Assembly (NCBI RefSeq): GCF_000969885.1
Contig: NZ_CP009501.1
Location: 558,001-622,000, forward strand
Source: Methanosarcina thermophila TM-1
GTDB lineage: Archaea; Halobacteriota; Methanosarcinia; Methanosarcinales; Methanosarcinaceae
Length of the DNA stretch: 64,000 nucleotides
Reading direction: 5' to 3'
Shown: positions 35,371 to 44,612 of the stretch, in pieces
Position numbering within the stretch: the first letter of the stretch is position 1
Layout: every line of letters starts with the position of its first letter
Notes under the pieces: generated by a model
The model's database searches: none
What the model was told of the DNA's origin: nothing
What the model saw: the letters and a program-made list of their open reading frames with translations, nothing else
Position numbers and translations under genes: made by a program

Positions 35371-36261
35371 TTGGAAGAGAATTTGGGGATACTGGATAGG
35401 GGAGGAATTGCAGATAGCCCAGCAAAAGATCAATCGCCTAAACCAGTTACACGGAAGAATTCCTGGCTAAATGTTTTAACATCCGCAACAATTTTCTACG
35501 TTCTCTTACTGGTGGCGTTGTTGCTGACAGGCAACCCCAACCTGTTCCCCAGTTTGGTGATAGTCGGCAGTTTTACAGTTCCGGTTGCCTACGTTGCGTT
35601 TTTATACGAACGCAGGCAATTTAGCCGCCTTAAGATGCCAACCGTCTCCCTGGCTTTCCTGTACGGTGGGCTTGTGGCTATTATCGCCACTTCTTTTTTA
35701 GGTCCACTATTTATTATCCGGTATAATCCAGGAGAGACTCTGGCAGTAGGGCTCGTTGAGGAATTTGCTAAAATCCTGGGGGTAGTGATGATTTCACGCC
35801 ACAGGCGACATGACCAGGAAATGGACGGGCTGATCCTAGGCGCGGCAGTAGGGATGGGGTTTGCTGCCCTTGAAAGTACAGGTTATGCCTTTACGAGCTT
35901 CCTGATGAGTTCGGGAAGCATTTCGGCAACAGTGGAAGTGACATTATTCCGTGGTCTGCTTTCCCCACTGGGACACGGAACATGGACAGCAATTTTAGCC
36001 AGTGTACTCTTCCGTGAGAGCAAAGACTGTTGCTTCCGGATAAACCTGCACGTGATTGGCGCATACCTGTTTGTCTCCGTTCTGCACGCAATGTGGAATG
36101 GGTTGTCCCTGGTTCTTACTCCAGTTATTGGTCTTGAGCTAGGTGCGATCACCACCTGGGTTGTGGTAGGCTTTATTGGATTGTATGTGCTAGGGGCGCG
36201 CTGGCGAGAAGCGGTCAGGTTACAAATAGCTGCTTTACCAACAGAAACCGAGGCCAGATAA
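35371..36261 (+). CDS. PrsW-family intramembrane metalloprotease
   Basis: Membrane protein of about 296 residues with eight or so hydrophobic segments. The PrsW signature residues are present: VGLVEEFAKILG (EE motif), MDGLILGAAVGMGFAALES, SPLGHGTWTAI and VLHAMWNG (putative zinc-binding histidines). PrsW cleaves membrane anti-sigma factors in Bacillus; archaeal substrates are unknown. I start at TTG 35371 because AGGAGG lies seven bases upstream; an in-frame ORF runs 34 codons further upstream but has no matching site. The preceding gene encodes another HExxH protein on the same strand, 390 bp away. Confidence 0.83.
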   Translation: MEENLGILDRGGIADSPAKDQSPKPVTRKNSWLNVLTSATIFYVLLLVALLLTGNPNLFPSLVIVGSFTVPVAYVAFLYERRQFSRLKMPTVSLAFLYGGLVAIIATSFLGPLFIIRYNPGETLAVGLVEEFAKILGVVMISRHRRHDQEMDGLILGAAVGMGFAALESTGYAFTSFLMSSGSISATVEVTLFRGLLSPLGHGTWTAILASVLFRESKDCCFRINLHVIGAYLFVSVLHAMWNGLSLVLTPVIGLELGAITTWVVVGFIGLYVLGARWREAVRLQIAALPTETEAR

Positions 36262-36452
36262 GTCTGAAAGAGGGGATTTAATTCCCCGGACAGACCTTTA
36301 TTTGGCAAGCATTATGTTACTGGTCCATGTTGTGCAGAAACGATGGCAGGTAATGAGACCTTAGAGAAAAACGCTTGATATAAAGGTAAAGTACAAAAAT
36401 AGGAGGAAGATTTTCTATTTTTGGACAGAAAAAAGTTTATTTAGATAATGTA

Positions 36453-36525
36453 TAGCCCGGCACGGATTCGAACCGAGGTTGCAGGATCCAGAGTCCCGCA
36501 TGATTGACCACTACACTACCGGGCT
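36453..36525 (-). tRNA. tRNA-Gln (anticodon CUG)
   Basis: The - strand folds into a 73-nt cloverleaf: acceptor AGCCCGG with CCGGGCT, discriminator A at 36453, anticodon arm CGGGA-CTCTGGA-TCCTG giving anticodon CUG, and T arm containing GGTTCGAATCC. The CCA end is not encoded. No intron is evident. Confidence 0.95.
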
Positions 36526-36612
36526 TCGATGATTTTTCGCTGCGGGGTGTATTTCTTTTGCCCTCAAGCGTATTTTCTAAAGGAAGATTTCGTATATATA
36601 TCTTTCGGCTGG

Positions 36613-36689
36613 GGGAACTAACCTTTTAAATTTAATAATAAGAGGAGTTTCGATGAGGGAACTAACCTTTTAAATTTAATAATAAGAGG
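36613..36689. repeat. 33-bp perfect direct repeat
   Basis: Identical 33-bp copies at 36613-36645 and 36657-36689 contain AACCTTTTAAATTTAATAATAAG. They lie between the tRNA-Gln 5' flank and the 3' end of the winged-helix gene at 36701. Each holds a TTTAAA-type AT core that on the - strand would read as a TATA-like element. Confidence 0.95.
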
Positions 36690-36700
36690 GGAATTCCTTC

Positions 36701-37102
36701 TTACAGGTTTTCTTCGGGCTGATTTAGAACTGCAGTCCACCACCAGCGAGCCATATCCACAAGATCTTTTGAAAATTGACCTGAGAGCCTGTACTCTTTA
36801 TTCTTTATGGAGATAAGCCCGGCTCCAAGCAGTTTATTGCGCATCGCATAAAATGAGGCACGCCCTATCTGGAGTTCTTCCAGAAGGTACTTCCATTCGT
36901 CAGTCCGGACGGCTTTTCCTGCAGCCTGACGTTCTTCAATTATTGTTAGAAACTTTTGACCTCTGATAGCCGTAGCATCCTCTTGAAAAATACGCCGCAT
37001 AAGGGTATAATATGGGTCTCTTGAGTTACTTATGCGGGTGTTAGCATCCGATCTTACCACAATAGTCGTTGCTGTTCGGGGTGCGTTTTTAACGATTGAC
37101 AT
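36701..37102 (-). CDS. Small winged-helix DNA-binding protein
   Basis: Protein of 133 residues. The N-terminal 25 residues are polar. The core is a probable helix-turn-helix: [39 protein letters not shown], where the wing follows a recognition helix rich in Arg and Tyr. The C-terminus has a WWW cluster of unusual character ([11 protein letters not shown]). It follows the DUF2551 gene on the same strand by 38 bp, so the two are probably co-transcribed. The function is not known; a regulator is likely. Confidence 0.7.
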   Translation of the reverse strand: MSIVKNAPRTATTIVVRSDANTRISNSRDPYYTLMRRIFQEDATAIRGQKFLTIIEERQAAGKAVRTDEWKYLLEELQIGRASFYAMRNKLLGAGLISIKNKEYRLSGQFSKDLVDMARWWWTAVLNQPEENL

Positions 37103-37140
37103 TGTCCATCAAGCAGTTGGGGGGTAAAATAGTAAACTTC

Positions 37141-37473
37141 TCAAGCTGTAGATTCGGCTGCTGGCGCCTTGGATGAGGTTACAATCTTCATGAGCAGATC
37201 TATATACTCCTCTCTCAGAAGGTAAACCATTGGGGTTTTATAGGATTCTTTATGCGCCCTTAGAATTCCAAGCTTCGAATGGATATACCCTACCATGGAT
37301 GCGACCGTATTCCTTGTTACATTATATTTACTCACAAGCATTTCATGCAGTTCGTCAATAGTCGCTTTTTTTACCTTGAGGAAGATGCACAGAATCGCTC
37401 TTCGATATCCATTGGAATCAACTTCAAGAAATTTCTCTAACCTGGATTTAATTTTAGCTCGGATGGATACCAT
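37141..37473 (-). CDS. DUF2551 protein, winged-helix-like
   Basis: Small protein of 110 residues in the methanogen family DUF2551. RAKIKSRLEKFLEVDSNGYRRAILCIFLKVKKATIDELHEML starts a winged-helix-like domain, YNVTRNTVASMVGYIHSKLGILRAH should be the recognition helix, and PMVYLLREEY the wing. Such small DNA-binding proteins are found in Methanosarcinales but their targets are unknown. Start ATG has GAGGTGG upstream. First gene of a pair with the next winged-helix gene. Confidence 0.78.
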   Translation of the reverse strand: MVSIRAKIKSRLEKFLEVDSNGYRRAILCIFLKVKKATIDELHEMLVSKYNVTRNTVASMVGYIHSKLGILRAHKESYKTPMVYLLREEYIDLLMKIVTSSKAPAAESTA

Positions 37474-38171
37474 TGATTGCCACCTCTACTGATGTAGTAA
37501 ACTATGTAAGTTATAGCTCTATATATAGATTTGTAAATTTATTCGTCCTGATGGAGATGGATATAAAAAATTGATATCCAATTAACAATTTTACTTTACT
37601 TAAAATCCAGTTTTTGTATACTATATATTCTTTCTCTAATATATCGTTTTTTATGTATCTTCTGAGTAGGATTTAATCCCAAATCTCTTTAAAGGCTATT
37701 CATTTTTAAGTGCTGCACTTTTATATTTTTATTTTTAAATTTATTATAAAAGTTTTACATCTATAAAGGAGAAACTTCCAGTTTCCGGGAAGGAAATTTA
37801 AAAAACTGATGTAATATATTTATCTAAATACATTATTTTCTTGTGAAAATAGATTAAGTCTGCATTTAACCTATTAAACCTGTCCGTTTTTTGTACTTAT
37901 TATAATATAAAAACCACTAGTTCTCTGATTTTCTGGAATTTAAAAAGTTAAAATATTGACTTGAACATGAAAACTCTTTAATAAATTTATTCTGTCGGGG
38001 TTTCTTCTCATTCTTAAATTTTTCAGTTAGGTGTTCGTGTAAAAGCCAGGAGCTTTCTATAAAAAGGGGATTAGTATTAATAGGTTTATAACCTTTATAA
38101 AGAAAGAAAGTAAAAATAAGAAAAACACTGATAGCTTCAACCCTCTTAATCTCATCCAGGAGCGCATAAAA
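37474..38171. other. Intergenic, AT-rich
   Basis: Divergent promoter region for the DUF2551 pair and the zinc-ribbon gene. The right end holds AGGAGCG, the ribosome site of the latter. No gene recognised. Confidence 0.45.
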
Positions 38172-38636
38172 ATGGAGTACAGTTACGACCTTAAAGGAAA
38201 CTATCTATGCATTGGGGAAAACCGAATACCTGCTTACAGCCTGGAAGAAAATGAGATCGGTAATTGCACCAATTGCGATTCTATACTTATGAGCCTCAGC
38301 TACCATGCAGCAGATGAGAAAACCATAATTGTAACAAAGTGCACTTCCTGCGGGACTTTTTATGCAAATATCTATGATTCCGCATGGAACTGGATAGATG
38401 AGGTCCAGGTATCCCTGCTACCAATCCCTATTCCTATAAGTAGCCAGATTGTTGATGACTGGAAAGGGCTTGAGGCAATTCCTATGAAAAAGCTTGAAGC
38501 CGTCTTTTCCAGAGGAGAAATCGAAGCCCTTTTTGCCAGGGCAAAGGAAGAAACTCCTGTCCGTCAATACCTGTACAGAGCCCGCAAAAAATATAGACTC
38601 TTCGAAGAAATCTTTGATGTAAAACTCGCATTATAA
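38172..38636 (+). CDS. Hypothetical protein with zinc ribbon
   Basis: Protein of 154 residues without a family I recognise. Near residues 36-65 it has two CxxC pairs (NCTNCDS and KCTSCGT) on either side of a beta hairpin, a probable zinc ribbon. The second half is helical and basic (LFARAKEETPVRQYLYRARKKYRLFEEIFDV), a possible nucleic-acid-binding part. Start is clear: ATG after AGGAGCG. The gene stands alone, with 700 bp and 2.4 kb non-coding flanks. Confidence 0.75.
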   Translation: MEYSYDLKGNYLCIGENRIPAYSLEENEIGNCTNCDSILMSLSYHAADEKTIIVTKCTSCGTFYANIYDSAWNWIDEVQVSLLPIPIPISSQIVDDWKGLEAIPMKKLEAVFSRGEIEALFARAKEETPVRQYLYRARKKYRLFEEIFDVKLAL

Positions 38637-41102
38637 TTTGTTACAACTTTTTCTATATTCTATAATTTTTGCAATCTCTTTGATAGTTCAATTCAAGGTT
38701 TATTTTTGTGTATTATTATAATATTACATACGGATGAGATATTCTTCTCCAAAATAAATAATATTTATTTAATATACTCAAATACTTATAATTGAAAAAT
38801 ATTAATAAAGATTAATAATTTAAGTTTTATTAAATAAGAAATTATTTAAAAAATAAACATGTTATTTAACATATTTCACATTCCTAGTAATAACATGAAT
38901 TAACCTTTTATGAATTAACTCTTTAGCTTTTAACTCCTTACATGATTAAATTTCTTAAGCTTAAGAGCTATGTGTTTATGAGGGTTTTAAAGTTAGTTTG
39001 TATACACTATTCAGGCCAAAAAATATTATATAAATATATCCGCATAAAATTTGGAATTAAATATTTTTTAAGTTCATTATATATAATTTAAGTAAACATG
39101 ACTGAGATGTTCAAGAAAAAAGTAGAAAAAAAATGGAAGAGAAAGCGAAAAAAATGGATCTTCCTCTAATTAAATTTTGATGAAAATGTTTTTTCCAGCA
39201 AGCTGTTGTCTATTAGATCCACTATTCCAAAAAATCTACTCAAGACTCTGATTCGAGTGAACAAAACTCCTGAACTGTAATAATTAATCCTGTATTCTAT
39301 AACCATAATGCATATTCAGGATAACTTATCCTTTCACTTCTTTAGATCTTTCTTTTTAGGCCTTTTTTTCATTTATAAAAATCAGTTCACAACTAAAAAG
39401 CGCATTAAACATTATCATTCCTATATTCTATATGTATCGATTATATGATATCTGCAAAATGACATTTAGACCCCAATTTTGTGAAGTCGTTTATTCTATA
39501 GACTATATGAATATAGGGTTTTCTGCCGATTACTGTGTACTTTAATGCAAAAAGAAATGAAAGAAATGTAACCGAAAAAATAAGCATAGATATTCATATA
39601 TATTATATGAATGAATTTAATTACTTTTTTCTGAGGTATGGACCCAGTAATCTTCATATATGATCCATTAAGAATATTAATTTCAATATTTAACTAATTA
39701 TCTCATTATTTGTCTAAATTTTACCTATGTGTTTTTATCAAACTTTGAGTCGGGTAGTCTATACGATTCACTTAAAAAAGTATATTATAAATATAGGCAC
39801 ATTTTAATAGACTGTATAGAAAAATGAGATAAACATATGAAAAACTTAATTATTAGTTTTATAGATCTGAACTGAATCATCATATTTGTATATTTAATCT
39901 CATATAAAAACATAAAAATACTGTATTATGTAATATACATTACTTTTATTACAAATAAAGAGGATAGTGAGCATAATAATTAAATGTATTAGTTAGATAA
40001 TATGCAACAAAGTAGAAATTTATAAAGTAGAACTTTTGAGAGATACACTTAAAAAACATATTAGAATACTATATAATAAACATATATCTTATATTGTATG
40101 TATTTTTGTAACGAAATTAATGCATACTAATCAGTAATAATATATATGTTTTATAACATAAGTTATAAAACATATTCTAAAAATTATAAGTTTAAAAATT
40201 TAACAAACAGATGGCAAATTAACTGCATTAAATTATCTATTTTATTGTATAATCAATAAATTCTTTTATAGATTTGTACCATATAAGATATATTTTAAGA
40301 TATATTGACACAATAATAACTATTTTTTCATATGTTTAAAAGAATAAATGTATAGTAATTTTTCAACACACCAAATAAAGCATATATTAAATAATATATT
40401 TTAACTATCTGGATATTGTAACTGCAATAAGTTAGTTATGGATTTTTAATTAGTCGTTCTGAAATATATTTAATCTATTAGATATTTGTCGAGTAAATAA
40501 GTAGAATAAGAAATATTTATTCAAACTTAATTTATTCAGCTTAAAATAATCCCATCTATCATGCATCCCATGTAAAGATGTATAATAAATGCACTTAAAA
40601 AATGTAGCATTGATTGAAACCTCGTATAATTATAGTTACAGTTGGGTATAATTATCAACATGTATTTATAAAATATTTTTTCTGCTGTGTTGTATAGACT
40701 CTCTGGAACAAAAATTCCTTAAAACAAATATTTGATTTAAAAAGCGAGATTTTGTTATTTTTTCACCTAACTTTCTAAAAGCCTCATCGTATAAAAAATA
40801 ATAAATTATATATTAATTAATTAAAAGTTAATCTTCTTTCAATTGAAATAATGTAAATATTAATTGAAATAAAAACTAAATAATAAAGTTTAAAAGCAAA
40901 GTTTAAAAATAAAATTTAAAAGTAAAAATTATTAATCAAGGCTTTTGAACCTATATTGCACATGCTTAATGGCTGTGAAGGCACAGAATCAATAAATTGA
41001 ATTAGTTTATCAGACGCATTATAATATACCAGTAATGCACTTTGATTAGTGTTTTACTAATAATGGGGTAGCCCCTGTTTTAAAATTCAAGAAGAGCTCC
41101 AT
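38637..41102. other. 2.4-kb gene desert
   Basis: Very AT-rich stretch without a convincing gene on either strand. A 23-codon frame (39098-39169) encodes a Lys/Arg/Trp-rich peptide but lacks a good ribosome site. Many TATA-like strings occur, as expected by chance here. The bases just before 41100 contain GGGGTAGCCCC, a small hairpin, in the leader of the next gene. A decayed prophage or lost gene block cannot be told from a true regulatory region without comparison. Confidence 0.6.
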
Positions 41103-42614
41103 ATGCTTGAGAAGATCGATCTTTCAAAAGCAATAACAAATGTTGAGTACAAAAAAAGCGAAAAATTGCTTAAACCCAAGCTTGGAGAACTGCAGCGGAA
41201 AGCCTGGGACTTAAAAATACCGGTTATTCTCGTTTTCGAAGGCTGGCATGCTCCTGGTATGGGAGAATACGTCAACCGTTTTATTCTTTCACTGGATCCC
41301 AGAGGGTATAGCTTCAATACCATAACCAAACCCTGCTGTGAAGAGCTTCTCAAACCCTTCATTATACGTTTCTGGTCCAGAATTCCTGCAAAAGGAAAAA
41401 TTGCAATTTTTGATAGGAGCTGGTACAGCAGGGCAATTATAGAATGCCTGGGAAAAGAAAAAGCTGAACAGGAAATGGGAAAATACCTGGAAAAAATAAA
41501 TTATTTTGAGCGGCAGCTTGCCGATGATAGATATCTTATCATAAAATTTTTCCTTCATATAAGTGAAAAAGAACATAATGAGCGTTTTAAAGAACTTAAA
41601 AAAGCTGATATTCTACTCATATTTGAGGAATATGAAAAAGAACTTAGCCGGGATCTTGACCTTATCCATAATTATAATGAGTATTTCCCTTTTGTAGAGA
41701 ATATGCTGGAAAAGACCGATATGCCTTATGCTCCATGGACAGTCGTGGAAGCTAATGACAGGAACTTTGCAACTCTTAAGATTATGATGACTGTTATTCA
41801 TGCGATGGAAGCTTCTATTGAGCAGGCAACCCGAACTTCAGCCGAAAAGACCCTTAAATACCCGGATCTGGGGACCGGCGGAGTCCCTCAGCTCAAGAAT
41901 TCCATCCTTGAGACAATTGACCTTTCCAAAAAAATGGATATTGACGAGTATAAGGAATTAAAAAAGTTTTACCAGCAAAAGCTTGCAACTCTCCAGTACG
42001 AACTTTTCAGGAAAAAGCGTCCAGTGGTTGTGATTTTTGAGGGCTGGGATGCCGCAGGCAAAGGGGGAGATATCTATCGCCTTGTAGAAAATCTCAATCC
42101 CAGGCTTTACAGAGTAGTCCCAGTGGGCTCGCCCAATGACATTGAAAAAGCTCATCATTACCTCTGGCGTTTCTGTGAAGCTATCCCTAGAGCTGGACAT
42201 ATAACAATTTTCGATCGGAGCTGGTACGGTCGTGTCCTGGTAGAAAGGGTCGAAGGTCTCTGCAGTGAGGAGGAATGGAAAAGGGCTTACAGAGAGATTA
42301 ACGAATTTGAAGAAATTCTGACACAGGCTGGAACGATTGTAATCAAGTTCTGGCTTCACATTGATAAAGAAACCCAGCTTGAGCGTTTCAACAGCCGGCT
42401 GGCTGATCCGAAAAAAACATGGAAAATCACAGCCGAAGACTGGCGAAACCGGAGCAGATGGGATGATTATAAAATTGCAGCCGACGAGATGCTCCAGAAA
42501 ACAAGCACAACAAATTCTCGGTGGATTATTGTAGAATCAAATGATAAACGATATTCCAGAATCAAAGTCCTGAAAACCGTTGTTGAAATAATAGAAAAAG
42601 AGCTGAAAAGATAA
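41103..42614 (+). CDS. pap: Polyphosphate:AMP phosphotransferase (two-domain PPK2)
   Basis: Cytoplasmic enzyme of 503 residues made of two PPK2 domains (about 1-235 and 265-503), the layout of class II PPK2/PAP, which makes ADP from AMP with polyphosphate. The C-terminal domain has a full Walker A (FEGWDAAGKGGDIYRL), Walker B FDRSWYGRVLVERVEG and lid WKITAEDWRNRSRWDDY. The N-terminal domain has GWHAPGMGEY at 47-56, so the P-loop lysine is Met/Gly-shifted and lost, while FDRSWYSRAI remains. Only the C-terminal domain is expected to be active. The gene is convergent with a response regulator gene (26-bp gap) and follows the gene desert. Confidence 0.92.
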   Translation: MLEKIDLSKAITNVEYKKSEKLLKPKLGELQRKAWDLKIPVILVFEGWHAPGMGEYVNRFILSLDPRGYSFNTITKPCCEELLKPFIIRFWSRIPAKGKIAIFDRSWYSRAIIECLGKEKAEQEMGKYLEKINYFERQLADDRYLIIKFFLHISEKEHNERFKELKKADILLIFEEYEKELSRDLDLIHNYNEYFPFVENMLEKTDMPYAPWTVVEANDRNFATLKIMMTVIHAMEASIEQATRTSAEKTLKYPDLGTGGVPQLKNSILETIDLSKKMDIDEYKELKKFYQQKLATLQYELFRKKRPVVVIFEGWDAAGKGGDIYRLVENLNPRLYRVVPVGSPNDIEKAHHYLWRFCEAIPRAGHITIFDRSWYGRVLVERVEGLCSEEEWKRAYREINEFEEILTQAGTIVIKFWLHIDKETQLERFNSRLADPKKTWKITAEDWRNRSRWDDYKIAADEMLQKTSTTNSRWIIVESNDKRYSRIKVLKTVVEIIEKELKR

Positions 42615-42640
42615 ACTGGGTTCTGGCGAGTTCTCAAAGT

Positions 42641-43114
42641 TTACTTTGGTCTTTCAGAGCTGGAAAGGAAATTCGAAGGAGTACTGAGCCTTCCTGAATC
42701 TTCCCGAAGCTTCTCAGGGTTTCTTTTGACATTCTTCTTCTCCAATCTGTACTGCATAAGAACAGGATCAATACCATTTTTCAGATCCTTTTCGTCAAAT
42801 GGCTTTATAATATACCCGGATCCGGTATTCCAGATTTTTTCGAGAATTTTACGGTCGGAACAGGCTGTAAGGTAAACGACTGGAATGCCAGAGCGTTTTT
42901 TTATTTCCTTCGAAGCTTCTATGCCGTCAAGGTCACCTTTAAGCATAATATCCATAAGCACAAGGTCAGGTCTGGTGCTTTCAGCTTTACTAATGGCTTC
43001 CTCTCCTGAAGAAGCCACACCCGTAACCGTATATCCCAGATTCTTCAGCATTGCCCTTATTCCCATTGCAACAATGTGTTCATCCTCAACAATCAGAATT
43101 TTCCCTTCTACCAT
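42641..43114 (-). CDS. Response regulator, receiver domain only
   Basis: Single receiver domain of 157 residues with a Ser/Arg-rich tail. It has the acidic pair (IVEDEH), the phosphorylated Asp in LVLMDIMLKGD, Thr in VVYLTAC and Lys in GYIIKPFDEKDL. It is a close paralog of the receiver at 44164-44592 (same KGD loop, same VTGVASSG segment), clearly a duplication. Without an output domain it probably acts by protein contact. It is 1 kb away from the kinase cluster, separated by an AT-rich spacer. Confidence 0.9.
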   Translation of the reverse strand: MVEGKILIVEDEHIVAMGIRAMLKNLGYTVTGVASSGEEAISKAESTRPDLVLMDIMLKGDLDGIEASKEIKKRSGIPVVYLTACSDRKILEKIWNTGSGYIIKPFDEKDLKNGIDPVLMQYRLEKKNVKRNPEKLREDSGRLSTPSNFLSSSERPK

Positions 43115-44163
43115 TACTCTTACACCTTATCTCAACTCCTCAGAGCCGGGTTTTAGCAGGCTTCCTGACCGTCTCAGGCTTAAATCGTGTTTCTTGTCAA
43201 TCTTTATCTATACCTGCAGACGCCCCTATATAAATCAAGGTATATAACCTGCACCATATAGCATATGCCGAAAGGAAGGAAATCTATGCTGCCCCTGTCC
43301 CAGGCAAAATTGAAGGGATTTTTCAAGGGCTAAAGGATATTTTTATTCATTTAAAAATTTTAATCTCACTATCGGGAAAAATCGAATTCAATGAAAGACT
43401 CAAAGTATCCTGAAAACCCGGATTAAATCAATTGTTATAAGAATAAAATATATTTTCTTTGTGATTCGTGCTACTTAGTTGATTATATAAATATCTAAAC
43501 GGTAACGCAGAATATAGGAAATTACAATCGGATAGATGTAATAAAATACATTATAACTCAATATAATCTCTTTTTAATCCGCCTAATATCTTTTCTTTAA
43601 TGTTTAGCGAAGATATTCAAACCAATACTTTTGATATGGCATTTTTAGTGTTAAGCATACTTCTTTTATAATTTGAAATACTATCTATCAATATATAATA
43701 TTATGTATGAGTTGCGGATACATGGAAATCAGCATAAATTACAATTACATCCCTAGTTCAGCTGATTAAAAATAAGTGAATAAATTATTTTGTACACATA
43801 CTAGAATAGTATTCGCCGATATTCATTTCTCTCTCACACAAAGAAACCCCTAAACGAAGTCTGAAAAAGACCCCAAACGAAATCTGAAAAAAGATCAAAA
43901 GAGAAATTTATAAAAAGACACATGAATAAAGGCGCCAGAATAAAAGAAAAAGTTCTCGTGCCTTTAAAGAAAAAAAAGTAGATTTAGCGGCGAAGAATAC
44001 CAGGATTTCTTAAAAATCTCGCAGGAATAAATATTCTATCGAATCTCTCCCTGGATTATTCTATTTTTCCTTCTGCTTAGATATTCCAAGCTTTTTCTTG
44101 CTGATTTATTCTGATTCTTCTTGCTGGTTTATTTTGATTTTCTTTTTAGCTGGGTTGTTCTGA
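43115..44163. other. Intergenic, AT-rich
   Basis: Spacer between the two receiver genes. Near 44094-44163, three imperfect copies of TTCTTGCTGATTTATTCTGATT lie just past the end of the second receiver gene. A 19-codon frame at 43922-43981 is Lys-rich and unconvincing. No gene recognised. Confidence 0.45.
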
Positions 44164-44592
44164 TTACTTTTCCTGATCCATCTCCAGTTTCTCTTTTTCT
44201 TTCCTGTACCTGTGCAGGGCTACTTCGAGGCTGCTGTGCAGGTCTTTCTCGTCAAAGGGTTTTATGATATATCCAAAAGGTTCGGTTTTCTTAGCCCGCT
44301 CAAGAATATTAGTATCGGAATAAGCAGTCAGGTAGACAACAGGAACATTAAACCTTTCCCTGATTTCCTTTGCAGCTTCCACGCCGTCCATGTCGCCTTT
44401 TAGCATGATATCCATAAGTACGACATCAGGGAAAGTGCTCTCTGCCTTGCTTATGGCATCCTTTCCAGACGAAGCCACACCTGTAACCGTATATCCCAGG
44501 CTCTTTAACATTCTCTTTATACCCATTGCGACGATATGCTCGTCCTCAACAACGAGAATTCTACCTTCTGCCATTTTTCTTCCTTCTGCCAT
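44164..44592 (-). CDS. Response regulator, receiver domain only
   Basis: Receiver domain of 142 residues: acidic pair in VVEDEH, phosphoacceptor Asp in VVLMDIMLKGD, Thr in VYLTAY, Lys in YIIKPFDEKDL. The gene begins with a small duplication, MAEGRK then MAEGR, so two ATG codons seven codons apart are each followed by almost the same sequence. It follows the histidine kinase gene by 20 bp on the same strand, so they form an operon and are likely partners. Confidence 0.92.
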   Translation of the reverse strand: MAEGRKMAEGRILVVEDEHIVAMGIKRMLKSLGYTVTGVASSGKDAISKAESTFPDVVLMDIMLKGDMDGVEAAKEIRERFNVPVVYLTAYSDTNILERAKKTEPFGYIIKPFDEKDLHSSLEVALHRYRKEKEKLEMDQEK

Positions 44593-44612
44593 TTTTCATT
44601 TATTTCAGGGCT

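Noticed and set aside
35883-36308. 141-codon antisense frame in the PrsW gene
   Set aside because: Shadow of a membrane protein gene; the sense strand has clear family motifs.
39098-39169. 23-codon Lys/Arg/Trp-rich frame in the gene desert
   Set aside because: No ribosome site at a usable distance and the A-rich context makes such codons likely by chance.
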